A stretch of DNA of 42,534 nucleotides from Candidatus Eremiobacterota bacterium (GTDB lineage: Bacteria; Vulcanimicrobiota; CADAWZ01; Ess09-12), in assembly GCA_031082125.1 (NCBI GenBank), contig JAVHLM010000009.1, positions 83,111-125,644 on the forward strand, read 5' to 3'. Each line of letters starts with the position of its first letter. Position 1 is the stretch's first letter. The position numbers and the translations under genes were made by a program. The notes beneath the pieces are model-generated. The model saw only the letters and a list, made by a program, of their open reading frames with translations, searched no databases and was not told where the DNA came from. Shown one piece after another: positions 34,301 through 40,615 of the stretch.

Positions 34301-37203
34301 CCACCATTCTCTTCCTCAGGGAATGGCTGGGGAAGGTGACGGGAAGAAAGGTCCCGCAGGTCCTCGTGGCACTTGATGACGAGGCCCTTCCTGAGCAGGC
34401 TGAGCTCTCGCCTGGCACCGGCAGGACCCTCCGCATCACCATACCCCGGGGATGCGCTCTCAGCTTCTCCAGGGGGATACAGGGCTTTGCAGGCTCATCG
34501 GTGCCGCCTGCACCGCCGTGCCTGCAGGGCTGCTGGCATGAGGAAAAAATCCCCCGGGAACAGAATGACCGCATTCAGGTCAGCGCCCTCGAATATATCC
34601 TTCTCGCCCTCTTCACCCTTCTAAAGAACAGGCTCTGCCAGGCACCCCTCGCGGCAGGGCAGAAGAAAAATCTGCAGCGCAGGGCTGCGGAGTGCGGCCT
34701 GATGGAAGACGATAGTGAAGCGGTCCTTCATATGGCAGCCACGGCCGCCGATATCCATCCCGCCCAGGTCTGCGGCGCCCTTTCGCCCGGCATGGCACTT
34801 GTCCTCGGCGACAGGGGTCTCAAGGAGAGAATTCTCGAGCTCCTGTCACCGGTACGGGAGGCCTCTCTCAATGCTGAAGGCGGGATCCTGCACGCGGTCG
34901 TCGCAGAAGACGATCTCGCCGCCTTTCTGCGCGGTTACATGCGCGAGGCCTCACCGCAGGAGATTGAGCGCTTCCGCCCCCCCTCGCTTAAAAAAGTGGC
35001 CGGGGCCTTCGCTGCTTCCCTGCTGCGTCTCCTGCGGACAGGACGCCGCGCGGTGGCCGTTGTTCCCTTCGAGCTTGAGCCGATGCTGCAGGGCCTCCTC
35101 GCCTCCATTGTTCCCCAGGCTATAGTGCTCCCCAGGGAGTTCATATCAGCTAAGACCTTGATTGAGCCCTTTGAGACAGTCCCTTACAAGATCCTTTTCG
35201 CTCCCCTGGAAGACGAGGAGGAGACCGGTCCAGAAACTTTCACCATCGCTCTTGACGAGTTCTACCTTTTCCTGGCCCTTCTTGCAGATGAGAAGGGTGA
35301 CACGGAAAAATCAGGGCATTTCTGCGAGGCTGTCACAGGCTTCTTCCCCTTGCACCCCCTTGCCCTCTGGCGGAATGCCTTTTCCCTCCAGAGGAGGGGA
35401 AACCGCGACGAGGCAGCAAAAACAAGGGAGATGGCTCTCCGCGCGCTTCCCGAGCTGCCCTTCATCGATCCGGCTTATTATATGCCTGAAAGCGCCAGGT
35501 GGGAGAGCGAGAAGGCCTTCCTGGAGGCGTCAATGAGGGAAGCCCCCCTGCCTGTCCATCAATACCGCCACCTCTATTGCACTTTCATGGAGGGCGCGGC
35601 CGGGGACAGCCTCAGTATTCCCCATGAGCTCTTCGACAGTCTTCCCTTTGATGACGAGCTCCTCGTCCTCGCGGGGAACATTGCGGGCGACAGGGAAGAC
35701 TACCGCGATGCCCTTGCATGGTACAGGAAAGCCCTTGCATTGAACGGGAGCAACAGGGAGGCACTGAGGGGATGCGCAGGAGCCCTCGCAGAGGACAGTG
35801 AATTTGAAAAATCCTGGAAAATCTACCGAACACTTGCAGGGGAGAGCCCCTTCGATGACAGGATGCTGTATGACAGCGCAATGGTCCACATGGACAGGGA
35901 GGATTACCACTCGGCGCTTGCCTGTGCAGAGACCATTCTCGCCATGGACAGTGAAAATGCCGATGCCTTCTTTTTGAGAGGCCGCTGCTGGGGAAGCCTG
36001 GGGAAGACATCCAGGGAAATAGCGGACCTTACAAGCGCCCTGGTCCTTGAGCCTGACAACATTCTCTTTAACCGCACCATGGGGGAGCTCCTCTGGCAGT
36101 CAGGCCTTTACCAGGAAGCGGAGCCATACCTGCTCAGCGCCTTCAGGGTATATCGGGAGAGCCCCTTTGCGGCGATCCACAGGATAAAGATACTTCTCAT
36201 GCTGGGCGACATCTCCTCTGCCATGAAACTGACAGACGAAGCCGCGGAACAGTCGGGCTCGCCGCCTTCAGCACTGCTCCACCTGCAGGGGGAAATCTCG
36301 GCATTGCTGGGCTTCCGGGAAAAAGCCGGTGAATGCTTCAAAAAAGCCCACGGCATCAACAGGACAAACCCTGTCTATGCGATGAGTGTCGCCGAGATGG
36401 CCTGCCTCGACGGAAGACTTGACGAGGCCGCGCAGATCTACCGGGAAGCCCTCCAGAGAAATCCTTACTGGGTCAAGGCCTCACATGCGCTGGCCCTCAT
36501 AGCCTCAAGAAAAGGTGACGTTGAAGGCGCCAGGAAGCAGCTCAGGAGCGCCATGAGCTATTCCCCGGGCACCCCTGAGCTTTATGCCTCATACTTCTCT
36601 CTCCCCCCCGCCGAAGGAGAGCATGGCATGTGGGCAGAGCTCCAGAGGGAGCTCATCTTTCTTGACCCCCTCAACTATGGCGCCTATTACTGCCTCTCCC
36701 TTCTCTACGCCCTGCAGGGGGATTTTGACAGGGCCCTCGGCGAGGCGGAGCGCGCCTTTCTCATCGCACCGGACCATCATGCCATCGTGGAACAGCTCTG
36801 CCGCATGCACATGGTGAAAAGAGACGGCAAGCGCGCCCTGGTCATCCTGAGGGTCGCCCTCAAGAAGATCACCCGCTCCGAGAGGCTCTGTTTTATCGAG
36901 GGTATGTGCTGGAAATCCATAGGAAGCCTTGAGCGGGCCCGTGAGAGCTTTCTTAGCGCTTCGCGCCATGGTCCCCTCACGCCTTTTGCTGCCGTATCGA
37001 GGGGATATGCGGCCCTCATCGGCGGAAAAGCCATTGAGGCAGCCGCTGAGGCAGAAGGGGCGCTCCTGGGGGACAGCCGCTTCTCTCCCGCAATGGTGCT
37101 TATGGCGGAAATCAAGCATTCCTCCGGGGAAGGCGACGAGGCGGAATCTCTGCTGGCGAAGGCACTTAAAAGTGATCCCGTGAGATCCTGGGGACTTTTC
37201 TGA
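31378..37203 (+). CDS. Giant TPR protein with three tandem FlhA cytoplasmic-domain-like modules
   Basis: The product has 1941 residues and no membrane segment. Residues about 15-75 are TPR (AFYRLALLLEDHHSYEDALA). Module A (about 165-505) follows the FlhA/FHIPEP C-terminal domain in order: LTVELGTDFRDLF, FRVTRSLPADRFRVISG, KKDHLLA, PGVDTSIDALGLKGRWIGRE, KQAESEGFHVFEA and, at 457 onward, RPMLICDSFLRPFISE then FPELLILSKEEA. Module B (about 600-895) has FSVELGRAYAPLLA and LPIMCTKSLRKPLFHLL then LPGVVILSRDEA. Module C (about 950-1275) has DFITITMNPVFFESL and VAVVPFELEPMLQGLL then VPQAIVLPREF. Residues 1290-1941 are roughly a dozen more TPRs (YRDALAWYRKALALNGSN, LDEAAQIYREALQRNP). In flagella and injectisomes this domain forms a nine-membered ring that receives chaperone-cargo complexes. 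No other export gene is in the window. No strong ribosome site precedes the ATG, so coupling to the upstream gene is likely. Confidence 0.85.
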   Translation: MKPAPPDNTHMNPPSHIEERRLRQIIQENPRDSSAFYRLALLLEDHHSYEDALATLKKALAIDPAFNKAFTRSVMLLHTTSGKRRGKWIFTTPSGAEHPGKMPVLPDECRFRMYEKGSEVLLVPFMQRFGKAAQFLDEGREEEWKARHLPESFREKAILTFRKAPPPGISLDASSLTVELGTDFRDLFRDISLRAVHLTERFRKEKGIALAPPAFRVTRSLPADRFRVISGPYLLGQGGIKKDHLLAAREHQSAPPSLVPGVDTSIDALGLKGRWIGREGKKQAESEGFHVFEAIPLILETAYRLMEDHLDLLWSESHTGRFMEFLSKERPRTPWKTLETTLSLAALTGLIRHALRAGAAPAELPYCLEHLIESAHDDEYSMACLLWNRTVDLEGIRMLAQKGAFQALSIAPQLEENLLIFLGTHGDESVGDKLFPFSTVLDQLRDLSSKILQLGKRPMLICDSFLRPFISECMRIFPELLILSKEEASIIPPQQIFYEINEHPLALRAAAHQHVESALSFYPAPSGNNPFQDRDRISFASFFKEEERLLVDIEAAMIERCEAMSTVLIYYQEMGYRYEGLLSASVTGSEGGVHEPAEFVQSSPFSVELGRAYAPLLANKEELKRHVEGMRSLFSEKYSVILPEIHFHVDPAMEESTISLLFRGKPLFYSTMQDNPALTHILGGEKIVEDPIEAFMASLALVMENHLADFIDYEITADFLESLKGACEGGAEAPVERVAPVLRSLFEEKVPCRKKDFIAAEIESLSRKGASCGEIVESIREGLKEELLEPFLSEEKRLPAVPLGDDMEIILKSPLFEYLFDGQDASCMKERDYIAELIAKEYEATPGSRRKLPIMCTKSLRKPLFHLLKPWLPGVVILSRDEAAGSEIQPAGVIEASEGFRKFIFDEILKQGILSDHSHLEKELARKLTELLEHQEKEHGEEEKAERERDFITITMNPVFFESLGGERDKTGFSSTILFLREWLGKVTGRKVPQVLVALDDEALPEQAELSPGTGRTLRITIPRGCALSFSRGIQGFAGSSVPPAPPCLQGCWHEEKIPREQNDRIQVSALEYILLALFTLLKNRLCQAPLAAGQKKNLQRRAAECGLMEDDSEAVLHMAATAADIHPAQVCGALSPGMALVLGDRGLKERILELLSPVREASLNAEGGILHAVVAEDDLAAFLRGYMREASPQEIERFRPPSLKKVAGAFAASLLRLLRTGRRAVAVVPFELEPMLQGLLASIVPQAIVLPREFISAKTLIEPFETVPYKILFAPLEDEEETGPETFTIALDEFYLFLALLADEKGDTEKSGHFCEAVTGFFPLHPLALWRNAFSLQRRGNRDEAAKTREMALRALPELPFIDPAYYMPESARWESEKAFLEASMREAPLPVHQYRHLYCTFMEGAAGDSLSIPHELFDSLPFDDELLVLAGNIAGDREDYRDALAWYRKALALNGSNREALRGCAGALAEDSEFEKSWKIYRTLAGESPFDDRMLYDSAMVHMDREDYHSALACAETILAMDSENADAFFLRGRCWGSLGKTSREIADLTSALVLEPDNILFNRTMGELLWQSGLYQEAEPYLLSAFRVYRESPFAAIHRIKILLMLGDISSAMKLTDEAAEQSGSPPSALLHLQGEISALLGFREKAGECFKKAHGINRTNPVYAMSVAEMACLDGRLDEAAQIYREALQRNPYWVKASHALALIASRKGDVEGARKQLRSAMSYSPGTPELYASYFSLPPAEGEHGMWAELQRELIFLDPLNYGAYYCLSLLYALQGDFDRALGEAERAFLIAPDHHAIVEQLCRMHMVKRDGKRALVILRVALKKITRSERLCFIEGMCWKSIGSLERARESFLSASRHGPLTPFAAVSRGYAALIGGKAIEAAAEAEGALLGDSRFSPAMVLMAEIKHSSGEGDEAESLLAKALKSDPVRSWGLF

Positions 37204-37209
37204 CGGCTC

Positions 37210-37296
37210 CTACACTGCTCCTGCGGCCCTGAGAATCTGCACCACCTCGGTTTTGCCTGCAAGCGCCGCCACGTCACCTCTTCCCCGCCGCTTCAT
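37210..37296 (-). pseudogene. Remnant of an ankyrin-repeat gene 3' end
   Basis: The 28-codon frame reads MKRRGRGDVAALAGKTEV followed by VQILRAAGAV and a stop. The DVAALAGKTEVVQILRAAGA part matches the second helix and tip of an ankyrin repeat. It lies in the same frame directly after the amidohydrolase stop codon, with only four codons between, and has no ribosome site. It is most simply a decayed gene end left between two convergent genes. A short real peptide cannot be excluded. Confidence 0.5.
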
Positions 37297-37308
37297 GAAT
37301 GGTGATGT

Positions 37309-38478
37309 TCACTGGGCCCGCCCCACGAAGGCCTCCTGGACCCTCTTCAACAGAGCTCCATCAGTAAGGAGGTCACAGGCAGTGAGGGCCATCGCCTTCA
37401 CGGAGAGAATAAGGCTCTCATGGGCAGGCTCCGTTGCGGAGAGGCGGGCAAACTCCTTTGTGTGGAGCGGCTTTCCCGGCGGCGCAGTGGCGGCGTACAT
37501 ATAGACCGAGGGCACCACGTGGCTCACGTTTCCGAAGTCCGTCGAGCCTGGCTCAAGGTCCTCCCTGGCGATGTCAGTGACTCCGAGCCTCCCAAGGTTC
37601 TCCTCGAGGAGCCCCATCACGACAGGATTGTTAAACATGTCGTCCATTGAGCGCTCAAAGCTCTTGATCTTCAGCCTGCAGCCCGTGGCTTTTGCGGCAC
37701 CGCGGGCGCAATTCTTCATCTTCTCAGTGACAATGCCGAGATCGCACCTTTTCATGGAGCGCACATAAAAGCGGGCTGCCGTGAAGTCGGGAATGATGTT
37801 GGGATAGGTCCCCCCATGGGTGATGATCCCGTGGATGCGTATGTCAGGCTTTACCTGCTGCCTGAGGGCATTGACGGCATTAAAAAAGGTGATCATCGCG
37901 TCAAGGGCATTGACACCCTCATGGGGAGCACAGGCGGCATGGGCCGCCCTGCCCCTGAACTGGATCTCCAGGGCATCCATGGCAAGGGTGATGGTGTTCA
38001 CCATCCAGAGGCATTCGGGGTGCATCTCCAGTGCCACGTCGATGGGAGCGAAGACTCCCTCGGCCAGCATGGGAATCTTCCCCCCGTCATACTCCTCGGC
38101 AGGAGTGCCGAAAAACCAGACGCTCCCGCCCGTTTCCTCGAGGAATGGCGCCATTGCTGCGGCGGCCCCGAATGCTGACGCCGCGATGAGGTTGTGGCCG
38201 CAGCCATGACCGATGCCGGGAAGGCAGTCATACTCAGCCATGAACCCGACAGCCGGCTTCCCTCGCCGCCCTGCGGGGGCAGCCCTCAGGGCCGTGGGAA
38301 TTGATTTCATGGGGTGCTCGACGGTGAAGCCCTGGGACTCCAGCTTCTCATGCAGATACTTTGAAGCTTTGAACTCCTTGTAACCCTCCTCGGGATTCCG
38401 GTGGATATAGCGGCTCACCGCCACGATCTCCCCGGAAAGTGAGTCCACCCTTTGAATGATCCTGTCCTTGATGTCCAT
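37309..38478 (-). CDS. M20 family amidohydrolase/metallopeptidase (PM20D2/AbgB-like)
   Basis: The product has 389 residues. Metal-binding signatures are AEYDCLPGIGHGCGHN (81-96) and FFGTPAEEYDGGK (about 118-130), followed by the dimerisation domain (LEIQFRGRAAHAACAPHEGV, ITHGGTYPNIIPDFTAARFY) and the late STDFGNVSHVVPSVYMY. The GHGCGHN form and GTPAEE group it with aminobenzoyl-glutamate hydrolase subunit B and the PM20D2/ACY1L2 dipeptidases, which cleave amide bonds of acylated or beta-alanyl amino acids. Its ATG overlaps the transporter stop (TGATG at 38480-38476), so it is translationally coupled; an in-frame start further upstream would lie inside the transporter gene. The likely role is hydrolysis of what the transporter brings in. 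Confidence 0.9.
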   Translation of the reverse strand: MDIKDRIIQRVDSLSGEIVAVSRYIHRNPEEGYKEFKASKYLHEKLESQGFTVEHPMKSIPTALRAAPAGRRGKPAVGFMAEYDCLPGIGHGCGHNLIAASAFGAAAAMAPFLEETGGSVWFFGTPAEEYDGGKIPMLAEGVFAPIDVALEMHPECLWMVNTITLAMDALEIQFRGRAAHAACAPHEGVNALDAMITFFNAVNALRQQVKPDIRIHGIITHGGTYPNIIPDFTAARFYVRSMKRCDLGIVTEKMKNCARGAAKATGCRLKIKSFERSMDDMFNNPVVMGLLEENLGRLGVTDIAREDLEPGSTDFGNVSHVVPSVYMYAATAPPGKPLHTKEFARLSATEPAHESLILSVKAMALTACDLLTDGALLKRVQEAFVGRAQ

Positions 38479-39926
38479 CAGAAAGGCCCCCAGTTCGCAA
38501 GAGTAGGCCAGACCAGCAGCAGCATGCAGATTATGACAAGCCAGGCCTGGAGCTTCCAGGCCCACCGAAACCAGGCCCACATGGGCACAAGCCCTATGTT
38601 CAGGACTGCGAGCGTAATGCCGTTCCAGGGGATGGCGAAATTGGTGAAGCCGTCTCCAAGCTGGAAGGCCAGCACGGCCGTCTGTCGCGTGATTCCCAGC
38701 AGGTCGGCAAGGGGCGCCATGATCGGCATGGAGACTGCCGCCTGGGCGCTTCCCGACTGGATGAAAAGGTTCATGAAGCACTGCACGAAGAACATTATCT
38801 GCACTGCGATAAGCTTTGGAAAATGGGAGATGAGAGAGCTCATGTAAAAGAGAAGGGTGTCCATCACCATGCCGTCCTCAAGGAGGATCTTTATTCCCCG
38901 GGCTATCCCTATGAGGAGTGCTGCCGTCACCATGTCACGGGCGCCCTCGATGAAAGACTCGGTGGTCTTGTTGAGGCCCAGCCCCCCCAGGAGGCCCGAG
39001 AGGATCCCCAGGGTGAAAAAGAGGCCCGTGAGCTCCTTTATGGCCCACTTGTACTTGATGACACCGACGGGAAGGAGGGCAAAGCCGATGAAAAGGAGCA
39101 CCAGGACGGCGTAGTGGCGCCTGGTAAGAGTGAATCCCTCGCCTGAAGCGCTCTGCAGTATGGTCTCTCTTATCTTTTTGTCACTCTCGAAAGTCTCGCT
39201 CATCTGGGGGTTCTTCTTCACTTTTGCCGCATATATCAGCACATAGACTATGGCAGCCGTCATCATAACGGACCAGACGACGAGGCGGTACTCCACACCG
39301 GAAAACAAGGGCAGCTTGGCGACGCCCTGGGCGATTCCCACGGTGAAAGGGTTGAAGAAGGCGCCGCAAAATCCCATGACGGTTGCAAGGTAGACCATGG
39401 CGACGCCCACTATGGAGTCGTATCCCATTGCCACTGCCATGGGCACCACGAGGCCCACGAAGGGAAGGACCTCCTCATACATGCCGAAAATGCCGCCGCC
39501 AAGGCCGAAGACAAGCATGATCGTGGGAATCATCACCGCTTCGCGGCCCTTGAGGAGCTGCGTGACCTTGTAAATGCCGGCGGAAAGGGCGCCGGTATCC
39601 TTGATAATGCAGAATGCCCCGCCTATGATGAAGAGGAGCATTATGATCTCGGAGGCCTGCATCATGCCGCTGAAGGGCACCAGGACAATCTCGATTATCC
39701 CCTGGGGCTTGTGGGGCACGAAAGAGAACGAGTCCTTGGACTCCACGACCATCCTGCCGTCCACCTCTATGCGGCGGTACTGGCCCCCCGGGATCACCCA
39801 TGTGGCCAGGGCCGCCATGATCACTATGGCAAAGATGATGATAAGGGGATGGGGCATCTCAATGCCCTTGAGCTTTTCAAGAAAAGCCGGTGATTTTTCT
39901 CGGGGAGCCTCTTTTTCCGCTGCCAT
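38478..39926 (-). CDS. YfcC/DcuC-family membrane transporter
   Basis: The product has 482 residues with about 11-13 hydrophobic segments. After a charged N terminus, MPHPLIIIFAIVIMAALATW and VIPGGQYRRIEVDGR open the family pattern. IIMLLFIIGGAFCIIKDTGA, LVFGLGGGIFGMYEEVLPF, GFCGAFFNPFTVGIAQGVA and FIQSGSAQAAVSMPIMAPLA are typical of the YfcC family of putative C4-dicarboxylate/amino-acid or peptide permeases. The exact substrate is not predictable, but coupling to an M20 hydrolase points to an amide-linked compound. The ATG at 39926 has no ribosome-binding site; a strong promoter ends about where translation starts, suggesting a leaderless message. An internal ATG (MPHPL) after AAGGGC is the alternative start. 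Confidence 0.9.
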   Translation of the reverse strand: MAAEKEAPREKSPAFLEKLKGIEMPHPLIIIFAIVIMAALATWVIPGGQYRRIEVDGRMVVESKDSFSFVPHKPQGIIEIVLVPFSGMMQASEIIMLLFIIGGAFCIIKDTGALSAGIYKVTQLLKGREAVMIPTIMLVFGLGGGIFGMYEEVLPFVGLVVPMAVAMGYDSIVGVAMVYLATVMGFCGAFFNPFTVGIAQGVAKLPLFSGVEYRLVVWSVMMTAAIVYVLIYAAKVKKNPQMSETFESDKKIRETILQSASGEGFTLTRRHYAVLVLLFIGFALLPVGVIKYKWAIKELTGLFFTLGILSGLLGGLGLNKTTESFIEGARDMVTAALLIGIARGIKILLEDGMVMDTLLFYMSSLISHFPKLIAVQIMFFVQCFMNLFIQSGSAQAAVSMPIMAPLADLLGITRQTAVLAFQLGDGFTNFAIPWNGITLAVLNIGLVPMWAWFRWAWKLQAWLVIICMLLLVWPTLANWGPF

Positions 39927-39932
39927 GGGGAG

Positions 39933-39962
39933 ATTATATCACTTTCCCCGAAGCTCCGTCAA
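39933..39962 (-). promoter_or_regulatory. Strong sigma-70 promoter for the transporter-hydrolase operon
   Basis: On the minus strand TTGACG (39962-39957) and TATAAT (39938-39933) are 18 bases apart, and TGA directly before the -10 box gives an extended -10. Counting seven bases on places the transcript start at the A of the transporter ATG. Confidence 0.7.
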
Positions 39963-39980
39963 TTTAGGACAATGGATCAG

Positions 39981-40592
39981 CTATGCAGGGGCACGGAGGC
40001 TCCCGATAGCCATCGCATAAAGGAGTACAAGAAGCACGATCCTTAAAAACCAGACCGCCACTTTCTTTTCAGCCTCAGAGGGCATGGTGGCACCCCTGAA
40101 TACCGCCCAGCCTCCCAGGAATTCTTCCATGAAGTCAAAATATGAGAGCCCGTAGAATACTATGAACACGGCCATGACAATGAGGTTGTTATAGGCAGGG
40201 ATGGCTTTGTAGAATCCTCCTTTTGACACCATCACGGTAGTCTTCCAGAGGCTGCCGTTTATCACAAGGGCAATGATATTGAGAAGAATACCCGGCACGG
40301 CAAGGAAAAGCGGCACCACCACATTGATTACATAGTTTTTCCGCTCACTCTGCCGGCGCTCATCGCGAAAACGAATTTTCAGCTCCAGGCGCTTTACTTC
40401 ATTCTCTATCACCATCACAAGGGGCGGCACACTGATGGCGCCTTCTGCCCTGAGCTTCGCGAGAAAGTCCCGGGCCTCCCCGAGGGCCGCATCGTATTCC
40501 CTCGCATCATCAAGCCTGGTAATCCGCTGGCGGCACTCGGCAGTCTCCCGCTCCAGGGCGTCGATTGCTTCACTGGAATCGCCTGACAGGAT
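39981..40592 (-). CDS. Coiled-coil membrane protein, probable non-AUG start
   Basis: The C-terminal 150 residues contain three hydrophobic segments (VINVVVPLFLAVPGILLNII, LIVMAVFIVFYGLSYF, FLRIVLLVLLYAMAIGS). I do not recognise the family. The first conventional start in frame is GTG 40430, but the frame stays open for 54 more codons that read like a real amphipathic helix (SSEAIDALERETAECRQRIT, then LDDAREYDAALGEARDFLAK). GAGGAGGG (40605-40598) lies five bases before an ATC at 40592 and eight before a CTG at 40589; no ATG, GTG or TTG exists there. Starting here gives 203 residues and a 23-base gap to the HD-GYP stop, consistent with an operon. If the start is wrong, the gene begins at 40430. 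Confidence 0.65.
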   Translation of the reverse strand: MLSGDSSEAIDALERETAECRQRITRLDDAREYDAALGEARDFLAKLRAEGAISVPPLVMVIENEVKRLELKIRFRDERRQSERKNYVINVVVPLFLAVPGILLNIIALVINGSLWKTTVMVSKGGFYKAIPAYNNLIVMAVFIVFYGLSYFDFMEEFLGGWAVFRGATMPSEAEKKVAVWFLRIVLLVLLYAMAIGSLRAPA

Positions 40593-40597
40593 TCTTG

Positions 40598-40605
40598 CCC
40601 TCCTC
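40598..40605 (-). promoter_or_regulatory. Strong ribosome-binding site before an ATC/CTG codon
   Basis: GAGGAGGG on the minus strand, directly after the HD-GYP stop codon and correctly spaced only for the near-cognate codons ATC 40592 or CTG 40589. It is the basis for the extended start of the membrane protein. Confidence 0.6.
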
Positions 40606-40615
40606 TTTCAGAACG

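Noticed and set aside
31378-37203. Calling the FlhA-like giant a type III secretion component
   Set aside because: No membrane domain and no FlhB, FliP, FliQ, FliR, ATPase or chaperone gene is in the window; only the cytoplasmic-domain likeness is claimed.
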